A DNA stretch of 64,000 bases from Haliotis asinina. Lineage: Eukaryota > Mollusca > Gastropoda > Lepetellida > Haliotidae. This document shows, piece by piece, positions 11,289 to 22,700 of this stretch. The notes below the pieces were generated by a model. The model worked only from the letters and a program-made list of their open reading frames with translations. It was not told the DNA's origin and ran no database searches. The DNA is taken from contig NC_090280.1 of NCBI RefSeq assembly GCF_037392515.1, forward strand, positions 22,635,118 through 22,699,117, read 5' to 3'. The position numbers and the translations under genes are program-made. Within the stretch, counting starts at the first letter, position 1. The number at the start of each line of letters is the position of its first letter.

Positions 11289-11756
11289 GTGAGTAAGAAC
11301 CTACCTTGTTTCGATATAGTTGAGATGAGCTGCACTTTGCGCTACATTGGCAGCTATATAGGAACCTTCTGTATGTAATGTGCAACTGTGCGACAGTTTT
11401 GTAAGAACTGTTTCTGGTTTTGTTTGAAAAACAACATTTCTCTCCTAAAAATGAAAGCCTTTTTGTTGGAATAAATCTACATCTACAACTACATAGAAAT
11501 TTTAGTTTTAGAAGCCAAGTCTGAATACATGCATGGTCACTAGTCACTAAAAACAGTTCCATGACGCTGTAGCTCACGTGGACATGTTTTACAGGGGATG
11601 AGTGAGTGAGTTACGGGAGCTTTTAGCGTTGTTCCATATCAGTTGCCAGTATAATATTTCTTAGCAATAAATACGAAGGATCATACTCTCACACTAATGA
11701 TAATGGTATATGACGTCATAATAACAAGTACTTCCCTAGATTTATATTCCTCGGTT

Positions 11757-11892
11757 GAAGGTGGTGTACCCTGGTGGATAAAGCGTTCGCTCGTGGCACC
11801 AAACATCTGGGTTCCGGTTTCCACACGGCCACAACGTGTGAAGCCCATTTCTGGTGCTCCCGTCGTGATATTGATGGAATATTGCTAAAGGT
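11757..11892 (+). mobile_element. tRNA-derived SINE fragment, family 1
   Basis: Contains the GGTGGATAAAGCG box, a TTCCGGTTTCC B-box relic, GTGTGAAGCCCATTTCTGG and the GATGGAATATTGCTAAA end. Equivalent copies occur at 44,180-44,345 and 62,237-62,402, so the insertion predates the tandem duplication. Confidence 0.75.
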
Positions 11893-12194
11893 TGTAAGGT
11901 CTTCAGGCCCACATAACACAACACAGATATAACACAAGACGTTTACTGAACGAAGTCAAAGACAAGACTGACAACAATCGAAACACGATCTCGCATCACA
12001 GTTTATGAGTCCACGTGCAGGCGCACGCTACTGTTGATCATTGTTGCGTTTGGGCGATGCTGTCCAATTACCGGGAGCAACCTCACGTCGTGGCGTAAAA
12101 CCCAGCTAACTCACTCATATTCCCCAGACTTGATATTTTGGAGAATACCATTGAGCAGAATTACCATTTTGTACATCTGGGTATTCTGGGTATT

Positions 12195-12460
12195 CGCGTG
12201 TATACGTCACAGACACAAACTGCACATATATATCTCGGTACTCATACATATACGTCACAGATATGATCTGTACATACACCTCGGTATACACACATACACA
12301 TCTCCAAACAATCTGTACATACATCTTCAAATACACACACATATGTCCTAGAAACAAACTTCATACATATATATCACAAAACAATCTGTAAATACACCGC
12401 GGTATTCACACATATACATCACAAAACAATCTGTACATACACCTCGGTATTCACATTCGG
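12195..12460. repeat. AT-rich minisatellite, unit A copy
   Basis: Imperfect tandem repeat of about 50-60 bp with ACATATACATCACAAAACAA, CTGTACATACACCTCGGTAT and CACAGATATGATCTG blocks. It recurs at 44,690-45,000 and 62,480-62,800 with different copy numbers. Confidence 0.75.
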
Positions 12461-13339
12461 ATCATTATATCAAACCTTATACGCCACGACTTATCAAAAA
12501 CAGCTACTTGACAATTTCACGCCCAAATCATGGATCACCTGAGACAGCGAAACGTAAATTCGTTAATTAATTTCAGTCAAGGCCATCTATGGCCGACAAG
12601 TTGGTACGATTTTGGAAATGATATATATGATGTTGCAAAACTTTTTAGACCCGTGGAATACTGCTGTCGATCGATTCTAACCCTACACAGGTGCTGTCAA
12701 CGTGGCTTGTATTAATAAACGACTTTGAAAGGTGAATTTTCGCTGTCTTGGGAGATCCAAGACCACTATAGAATAATTGCTCATATTGTGACCAGTCATC
12801 TACCTCCAGTTGCTCGAGATCTATAGCATATCCCTATGTTCTAATGTCCTACTTGGTATACAATTTTCAGCTACATGATAGTTTTTAATACCTTACTATG
12901 ATATACTAGTTGTGTTCTTGCCGTTTGGCTACAGTTTTTAATTAAATAAATTTATATAGCATTAACTGTTTTAGTCACGAGATTGTTGAAATATTGCCAA
13001 AGTGGCTTTAAATTTTAACTCACTCTATCACTATAATCACTCTATCACTTTCTTCTGACTTCCAGCACATTCTGACTACAGGTACTTTTGACATGAGATA
13101 ACAGTCACTTCTGTCATCACAACGTTTACTTTTTACCAACGCGTTTAGTAGACGGGTGCTTCGGACATAACATAACTGATACACAAATGTATTGATCTTC
13201 ACCTGTAACATATTTTCTTCACCTGTAACATGATGTACATTTTAAAAACATGCCCAATGTGGACCATAAAGACGGCAGTGGGTTCAACATTTTGCAAACC
13301 GATTAATGAAGTCCACACTCAGTTTTAGGTTCTTGTATC

Positions 13340-15475
13340 TCTACAGTCCATGTGTCTGTAATAGTGTCTCCCGTCCTTCTGTGCTGTAGCGACATTCATC
13401 CTAATCCTGGGCAGAATTATTCAGACCCTTTGAAATAATACATATTGGAAGACAAACGTTATTTCCCTGTCACAGAATATTGACTTCTGACTTTAAATGT
13501 CTTACAGAAACAAGGTTGCACGCAGACATCCGCAGTGTTGATGTAGCAATACCTGGACACCACCTACCATTCGGGAAATATAAGCAAACTCGTGGTGGTG
13601 TTTTGGCGATCTAATAGTATTTCAACAAGGTTTACTCCTTCTATGACCACCTTTTTTATATACGCTGTGGCAGTGTTATAACAACATATCAACCTATCTG
13701 GAAACACCAGTTCATGAGAGACGCAATCAAGGTATTGCGGAACAGAATTTCTTCCATGGTGGAGAACATCCTTCAGAGTTAGGAAATTTACTGTTTACGT
13801 CTCAATACCTCTTCATTGATGGACACAGCTTGCCGTAGTTCTGCAGATGAAGGATGGTTGCCGTTCTTATTTAAGTCATTCATCCATAGTCGCTCGGCAG
13901 TCTTTGACACAGCATCTCCAGTAGTCTATTATTCTTTCTGTTCTTAATCCTAAACTTACAGCTGCCATATATCAGATTTTGTCCACCGCGTGCGTAGCTA
14001 CAATAATATAGAAGCTCACAGATATGCTGTATTTTTTTAAAATGTGCCAAAAGAGGTGAGACTCTAACAAATAATTGTCTGTCCAGAATAAAAATCCCCG
14101 GGCTTACAATTGCTTGTTACTAAAAAGGCTGTACAAGCCTTCAATACCATCTAAAAATGAAGTTTTGTAACCTATCGGGCTAACATGAAAAAGAAATGGC
14201 TTGCAACACGTCTGTCCACCTTGTGGATTTATGACGTACAGGACGCCTACTTGAGCATTAGCCATGATGGTGAATGATGAACTGGGGGATCGTTTTATCA
14301 TTCATATTCATGGTTGTGACATTTGTTAGTGTTCACAGAGAGAAAAGAGAGAAAATATGTATATATGTGTCACATGTTATAAATACATAAAATATACATA
14401 CATAATTTAAATCACTGATAAAATGTAACATCCGGCCATATGGCCTACGAGACACAAGACACTACAGAACGTATAGTAGTGCATGAAGTGAATAATCTAT
14501 CACAGTATATAAGCACCAACGATGAAAAAAACAGTTATAGTGAATAATGTATCGACAGTTCCATATTCACCAATAAAGTGTTGTATGTGTAGTTACAGGG
14601 CTACAATATGCGTTTACGTCTATTAAACATTTTAGTAACCATTACAGCTAGAGGTTTAATTACCTTAGCATTACAAAGTATGAATGCGGCGTGGTCGGTA
14701 GGCGACAGGAGAGGGGGAAAGGATTAGTGTTTAGTACATATTCCTATAAGTCATATCGTAAGTCCGAATATAACGGACATTTGTTCTGAAATGTGCTCGC
14801 CAAATTATTGAGACTTGTGGTCACGGTGTCACCAGACATACCTTGAAACAGACTATGTAACTAATCCCCCTGTTGTTCTATGGGTGACTGCATTTTGTTG
14901 TTTTAAGAAATTTGGGCATAGTGGGGATACACTATTCAATTACTAGTATTTATACTTTATCCCGATTAAAAAACTCGATATTAAAACCAAATAACTCCCT
15001 ATGTTTGACCTAAACTGGGGAGTAAGAAGCTTCAGTTGTAGTGATTTGAATGCTGATAGGTTTGATAGACACATCGTCGACAGTACCTCGTGCTCATGTT
15101 GTCATCCAGTCAAAATGCTGTGCCTTCTCTCTTCACATGCAATAAATACACGGAAATAAGACGAAAATCGTATTTTCAATTAAAGACGTTTAATATCAAC
15201 TTGGCACTATGGAGATGTGCATCCCTCACAAGCACCAATGTACATGTGTATGTCATGTGTATGAACCAAGAGAATCAAAATACTTGCCAACTCATTAAGA
15301 TATTACATTGTTGTATGGTTTCTCCATGTACTGTATCGTTATAACCATGCGTTGTAAACTCAACCATCTGTATACAATGCTTTGTATACATGTGTAAATG
15401 TATGTACATTTTGTATATGTATGTTATACGGGCCTGTGGCCAATAGACGATAACAAACTTGACTTGAAACTAAAA
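13340..15475 (+). mobile_element. Decayed LINE remnant, unit A copy
   Basis: Fragments of a non-LTR element: near 13,390 a CSDIHPNPGQN-like segment (the 2A-like/ORF2 N-terminal motif of many lophotrochozoan LINEs), and near 15,000-15,150 the C-terminal segment after the reverse transcriptase. The 3' end at about 15,470 ends GGCCTGTGGCCAATAGACGA. Many stops and deletions. Homologous remnants at 45,825-48,345 and from 63,650. Confidence 0.65.
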
Positions 15476-16284
15476 TATTTCATCTTTAATTACCTTAATT
15501 GTTTGAACTTTGTTAGATATATCGACGGAGCCGTCGATCGAGGTGATCGATTGGGTTTTAATGCGTGGATTTAAAAGGTCATGGAAGCACTGGTTTCTGG
15601 TTGGCGAAGAAGTTCATTGTTTTCTGAACTGATTTAGTCGACAGTAATATACGAACTTCTCTTGACATAGCAAGGCGTAGTCAGTTAGAACATACATGAT
15701 GGCGATTCAACATTGGTGCTAACTTTTACCACACCAATTATTTGACCGGCATTCGAAACGCTGAGGAATCAATAACGAACCAAGTTAGATTGTACCCTTG
15801 GTTTGAACGAAGCCTATGCAGATGGTCCCAGAGTTCTTTTGTCAGAAGTCGACCCAGACATCACCTAGGTGAGTGGTACAATGGGCCCGGGTCTATCAAC
15901 CGGTTGGTCATACAAGGTTCTGTGCTATTACGATGTTACACAAAAGTGATAACGAATGACAACAGGAATTTTTCAGTATTGACCAAATGATTTGTATCTA
16001 GGAATGTCAAAAGCATAATGTCAGTTTTAATATTTGCCAAGACGGCTTGGTTCATGGGCAATCGTGATAAAATAATAATCTTTCAGTTTTTCTGCTGGAG
16101 TATATCATCTGAGTACCCTTGCAATTGGTACCCTTTAGTTTCTAGCATCTTCTTTGTGATACTCTGTGGTGGGCGGGCAGCTCGGATGATGAAACGTAAA
16201 CACTGAAACTGGCTTTAAAAACGAAACCCTAAAGAAGACACACCATTCACATGACAATGATCCTGATGATAATCAACATGGTTG

Positions 16285-16475
16285 CCTGGATGTTCAACGT
16301 CACACTCAGCAATAGTGCAGCTGTATGGCGGTGGTGTATAAATAATCGAGTCTGGACTAGATAAACCAGTGCGCAACAGCATGACCATCAATCTACGCAA
16401 TTAGGATTCGATGACGTGTCAGCCAAATCAGTGAGCCTGGTCCACCCGATCTCATTAGTCGGCTTGATTGCCAGT
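16285..16475 (+). mobile_element. SINE fragment, family 2
   Basis: Carries CAGCAATAGTGCAGCTGTAT, GGCGGTGGTGTATAAATAAT, TCTGGACTAGATAAACCAG and the TCAGTGAGCCTGG block. Its counterpart in unit B is at 49,125-49,315. Confidence 0.75.
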
Positions 16476-16677
16476 ATATACAAGGACGCACAAGGGCGTG
16501 CAACAACGTATGAGTAATGCAACAGGTCCTCCTGTGTTTCTCACTGGTTACAACACGGTGTCTGTATGCACTTTTCGCTCCCCATTTCCTCCACATATTA
16601 AAACGTTTTAATAGCGCCACGATGACCCTTAATAACACGGAAATACTTCATCACAGTCCTGACTAACAAATAGTTAT

Positions 16678-16798
16678 ATGAATCATCTGAAGTGTTTTGT
16701 GGTAGTCAACACACTGGAAGCAAACACACCTATTATGTTTTTTCATTTTTTTTTTCTGAAAACTGTGATCTTCTTTGGAGGCATACTGGAATTTGCTG
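16678..16798 (+). CDS. Signal-peptide exon of gene A
   Basis: Two in-frame ATGs, 16,678 and 16,735. The second gives a compact signal peptide beginning MFFHFFFLKTVIFFGG and ending in a GTAAGC donor in phase 1. The counterpart at 49,524-49,644 keeps both ATGs and the donor. I favour the 16,735 start because hydrophobicity begins there. Confidence 0.65.
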
Positions 16799-19700
16799 GT
16801 AAGCGTTTATCTTTACGTTTTATCATTCCAGTTAGGTATAAGGTGTGTTCTAAGTTTGTCATATTTTGGCAGAAACGTTTCAACTTATTTGGTGTTTTGT
16901 TTTTCGAAACATTCGACAGAACTCTAACTGAAGTAATCATCAAAGAGTGATTAATACGATGTGCAAGGTCGGTGTTGCTGGGCAACAAGCCATTGTCTGT
17001 TCACTTCATCCATATTACTCGCCTCCTTCCACAATATCAGGTAAAATGAGTAGTATAGGGAATGATAGTTCTGGACCACTTTCAAGAAATGCCTCTACAA
17101 AGCCTTATTTATTAAATAAGGCTTTGGTTGGGCCATTAGCTCTTGCTACTATTACCCCTACTACAAAAAAGTTGGCGGTAATTACTGTGCCTTGGTAGGA
17201 GGTAACACTGTGCCGTACGGTACGATCAATAATTCTTCTCTTACAAATCCCCTACCCGGCCTATGTCACGTTTACCTCGATGAAACAGTTTAACGTGAAC
17301 CGCCTATGATCTCTTTGGTGTTCGTAATAAAGGCTTGTTGGGCTTTTTGTATCCCCTGTGCTATGTACTTTTTTTTCTCATCCTCGCTGATAGCAGACTT
17401 ACGAGACTTGGACCGAATATCTTGTTTCATTCCGTTATATTTTGTGAGTTCAGAGAGGATTGAACGAAACTCCTCTTCTGAGATCTTACTGTCAGAGAGT
17501 GCCGTGGAAATACGCTCACTCACTGTGTTGAGCTTTGCTTCGGCCAGAACCCTGATCTCGTCGTGTTTCAATGCCTTACGATGCAGTCTGCGTGATACTA
17601 ACTTAAGCGCCAATCCTGCCAACCCTGCCACCCCTGCCGTTATTTCAAAACCTAGCACTATAGGTGCAGCCACGATGGTGGTTAACAACCCAACGCCTGC
17701 CGCCCCTAGTCCCATGCTGGTTGTCATAAGGGCAGTGTCAGCCCAGTCCACGATATTGAAAGCTCTATTGTACTTTTTACATAATGCTTTTCGCGTGTCA
17801 CGGTCTTGTTCTAGTTGACGTTTCACATCACATAACTGCCTCAAGCGGAACCCATCTATGGTTTCCAACGTCTTCGCTACTTCCTCTACGACTGGGTACA
17901 GACCCATCCTATAATATATATTTTGAAAAATATTTTAATTGGGTTTCAGTTAATAGTCTATCAATGTATTTGAAGCCTATAATTAATAGATTATTATCAA
18001 TGATAATAGGTGTTAAGCCAATAGACTTTTCTGTTGTAATAAAAACCCCAGGGAGGCTTATTAAGCGGTTTATAGGACCCGTGGGGGTATCCCGTTGTAT
18101 AACAATACGGCAATATTGATCTAAGTGTTCGGTATACCAGTGTACTACCACCCCGGGTAAAAATTGACGTCCTTTCGAGGAGTTTTCCTGGTCAAAATAC
18201 GTAAAGAGGACTTCTATGATGATTGTGTAGGGGGAGAATATCTCAAGCTGCCTTTCGTGTAAATAACTACTGTTAAATGTTAATTTACTTTCTATTCCAG
18301 AAATTAATCCAATTTTTCCTTCATAAAAATATACCGAGGCTGTTGCTTCATTCCCCGTAATGAAATCCCCGGGCCAGATACCGTTTTTCCTAATCTTAGA
18401 GATAAACTTCCACCCTTCTTTTGTTGTGATATAAGGTGAGGCGAGTGTTAAGTTGATCAGCCATTTGGGTTCTTTTAAATCTGATAACGACACCCGTCTG
18501 TACACGTTGTCTTTGAAGTGCAGGATGTATAATTCATCTTCCTCACCAGGCTGATCAAATCCCTCCGTATCTCCCAGGTCGTTAAGTGTAGTGTTGGGAT
18601 GATGACTGGTCATTATTATACTATTACGATATAATTTCCAACTGGTTTTCTGATAATAATTCAGGGGTGAACTTCATACCCATGAAGTGTATGTTGTCAG
18701 GCAGGAAGATATTGATTAGTGATATCTTGTTTTCCACGATCACGTTGACCCCCTGTAGACTGGTGTTGGAGCCGACACCCACCCGCACGTAAACGTTGCA
18801 AACTTGATACTGGTGTCGTTTCACCCACCCGAGTTTGATCCCCTTCACGATCTCGACCTCATTCACCGATGGTTCCCCTAGGTAGACTTTGATGATCAAT
18901 GTTGAGTTTGCCGGTAGACTCTCTAGTATCTTGACCACGCCTTCGAATTCAGACATCAACTGCAATTTCACGTTTTGTATGGCTGGTTTACTCGATAGCA
19001 TGTGGGCTGCTATAGTGTTGACTGGGCTGACGACTATGCTACGTCTCTGAGTTGGGACGTAAGCCACGAGCAGGGTTCCATTGTTCACGACTTTGTTTAG
19101 GTGGTTGTCTTTGTTATCAGTGAACACGTAGGGGGAGACGAGTCTAATATTGATAAACCAGTCGTTCTCGGGTAACAACACCCACTTATCATCTTCGGTG
19201 AAGACGAGCATATATGGTTTGTTTTTGACGACGGTAGTGCTCTCAACATCGTCTAAGTCGAACAGTTTACCACCGAACGATGGGTATATTACCCAATTAT
19301 TATCACCGGTGTTGACAAGGGTGTACTTAGTGTTTACTGTTGCTCTTGTGGTATCTACTATATCACTTAGGGCTCCACCGGAGGGGATTTCAACGCGTTT
19401 GTAAATGTTGTTTTTCAGTTGCAAGGCGTACGATTTACCATCTACTCCGGGGGCGTCGAAACCGCGTGTGTCTCCGAGGTCGGAGATCCCGATATTAACG
19501 CATTTTTTCACTGCGGGCCCTTGTGCGCTGGTCATGTTACATGAAGTGTTAAGCTGAGGTATCCTATATTTACAGGATTATGATTTATATCTAACACCGA
19601 TATTGTCAGCTCAGGTATGTTGCCCTGGGTTAATCTCTTATACTGCCGTGGTGAAAACGACTCGGTTCTACCGTCGTTGAATTTCTCAGTTTTCACCGGC

Positions 19701-22700
19701 ACTGCTCTCAGTATAGTGGAAGGGTGACCTCCTTGAATGTTGTACGTTGTGCTCACCTGATCGAGATGAATGTACAGCTCTCGGTACGGTACTAGATCGG
19801 GTAACTTCGTGCCTGTGACGGTTGTTGTTGGTTTTATCTCGTCAGGAGACATACCGAGTATCCTCGCTAATGGTCGGCCTAGCCTCAATGAGGTTCTTCC
19901 GTTGTTGATTAACACCACTGTACCGTTTGAGTCGTTCATCTTGAGTTCGGCTCCCAGGGGTTTGAAGACCTCGTCGTTTAGAGAGCACACGCTGTAGTAG
20001 CCGTCAGTTATCTGGCTGCGAGTTCCACTAACGAACAGCTTATTGTTGCTGATATTAATGTTAGTCCATTGCGGTAGGTAGGTGATATCGCAGAGTGCGA
20101 CTTCGAGTTGACCTGACGTGTTATCGATCGCGTGCGTCAGCTGAACGGCCTCACCGCTCGTTATTCCTGGAAGTGTTATGTACATTTTAGAGTATATATA
20201 CTCATTATATAATAGTTTTAAAATGTATTCCCCTAGTGTGTTTTACCCTAAACTGGATGTAGATTTCTCCCCCATGAAGATCGTGGTTGCTCCTGGGTTG
20301 TATTTCAATGCCCAGCTTTTAGATGTGTTCGATAAGTATAAGCTTTCGGTGACTAATATTGAGGCAGTCCACGCTTGGTTCAACAACCCTATGCAGTTCT
20401 GGCAGAATCAATTCAACTTTGCCGTGTGGTGCGCTACAACGGGGTGTGGTGTGGTATTGGCCGACACTCAGCGTGGACCGCTGAGTCAGTCTGTGTTCAA
20501 GTTCCACGTGTACTACCAGGTCAGACGTATCCTTAAAGAGATCAGTGCCCCCATCCCACAGGACAAAGCGTGGGATGTAACAAACAACCCGTACGATAGA
20601 CGGGCCTACGAACGTATTTGCAATGAATTCGAAATAAACCCGAAGACGGATTGGCGTTTGCCGGGGCCGAACTACGGGTTGGGTATTCCTTATGATGGCG
20701 CGCGACCAGTGAAAGAAGTCAGTGATGATTTAATGAAACGAGGTATACTTAGGCAGGACTTTGCTTTGTCGAGTAATGAATGGAGGGATGATCGTATGGA
20801 CTTTAAAGGTGGTGCTGCTTTCACAATCCAGAAAGTGGAGCAGTCAACCGCAGACTGGACTAAAATGATCTCAAAAACATCGAAAGAATTCACTCGTGCT
20901 GGTACAATACGCTTGAACGACTCGATTCGAACGTACGTGTGGGCGCTGTTGGGTGCGCAGTCGCAAACGCGTTCCAACATCATCGGTAAGGGAACTGCTT
21001 ACGAAGCTCAGAAACAGTTCGTTTCTAATGTTGAGGATGCTATCAATTCTCCAGTTGATCTCCCGGGGGCCATCGACCGTTACCAAAAAATGTTAGAACA
21101 CGCCAGATCGAAAGTCAATTACGTGTTCGGCGTGGGGTTGTACATGGCTCCGAGTGATATGCAACTGAGAGTAAAAAAAGTGGTGGGTTATAACAACAAA
21201 ATAGTCATAGCCACGAAGGATCAAAAATTGGGTATCAACCCCGATATTAACACCACCGATACCCCACACACCCAACCACGTGAAAAGGGTATAGTGGCGC
21301 CACCCCCGGAGCCTAAAGTTCATGTGTCCACCACACACCCCCACATGTATATGGGGGTACCCCCCTATCAGCAGCATATTGATAATAAAACGGCCCTGGT
21401 GGTTGGTGGGGTAGCTTTGGGACTTATTTGGTTAAAGATTTCTTAGCCGCTACGTACACCAGACCCGCCACGGCGACGATGGCTGCCCACATGTTTTGAC
21501 TGAGCCACATGGCAGTTTTAGACAGAGCGCTCAACAACCACGAGACGATGCTACCCAGGATGCCGGGAAGGGCTTCGGCGGCTTTACCAGCCAGTTTAGC
21601 TAGGCCTTCACCGAGTTTTTTTATCCAGTCTTTAACACCCCCACCGCCTGTGGGAGTTCCCCCGCCGCCGGTAGGCCCCACAGGGGTTCCCCCTGTCAGT
21701 GACACCACCAGGGTTGATATGATGAAACCCAATGCAGTTAGAATGCTGACGATGGTGATCCCTTGCTCCCGGAACAATATCCGAATCCTGTTGGCTAAAG
21801 TTGTATCCTCGTTCAGTGTTCTATCGATTGTTTCCCGAACGCGACTGATCTGGGATCGAAGCTGTTCACGATTCGAGGAAGCGGATTCCAATCGTGTACG
21901 TCTCTCGTCTTCTAAATCGCGTAGTCGTTTATTGATACGACGCTTCATATCATCGTTTTCAGTTTCGTTGAGTTTGGTTTTTTCCCTAGCGATGTGCTCG
22001 TCGATTTCGTTCAGTTTCCCCATGTTGTTCACGAGTTCTCCACGCACGCGTTTCACAGCTTCATCTAAGCCGCGCAGTTCCCTTACCGGAAAGTCAAACC
22101 CCGGTAACGGTTTGTCCCAGTAGGTGCTCAACAGTTTTTCTATGCTGTCTGAGGCTTCTGTAGCACGCTGTGGTGTCATTTCATCTCTAGTGGTGAGGTG
22201 GGATCTGGTAGCTTGCAGATCTTCTTTAACGACCTTAGGTATTGCACCACCGTAATCATTCATGTTTAGATTTGTACGGATAAATTCGACACCATGGCGG
22301 CTGGCTAGAGTTGACAAGGCCAGTGGTTTTTTATTGCTCTTGTTAAAGAGGTCAACCCCTGGGTCAGACTTAAGACGTAGAACACCCTTTGTATCAATAA
22401 AAAAATTCTTATGGTATCGACCCTGTGGTTCAACGTAGTTTTTATCTCTTCTTAAACTTTCGTAATAATCATTTACCGTTGTTTCCAAGAGTTCTTGGTT
22501 CAATGGCGAACTAGTAAATGAGGTCTCCTGCTCATCATCGAATGCCTGGGCACTAGCGCCCGGCATCTCCGTCATATCTATATCTTCATCCATTAGTATT
22601 AAAAATATATTTCTTTTATATAACAATGTACGGCAGAAAATTAGATCCTTTCAGAAAATTGAGAGAGCCATTAGGTGCCAGAGCCGTGCGCCAGTCGGTG

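Noticed and set aside
17043..17048. 6-bp target duplication as in typical Polintons
   Set aside because: Left AAAATG and right AAATGT only share AAATG next to the termini. Five bases are supported, the sixth is not.
17306..17818. 170-codon plus-strand open frame in the Polinton
   Set aside because: Antisense shadow of the 205-aa gene. Ser/Cys-rich composition and no start context.
21509..22123. 204-codon plus-strand open frame opposite the 389-aa gene
   Set aside because: Shadow frame. Arg/Ser-rich sequence mirrors the Glu/Arg coiled coil on the other strand.
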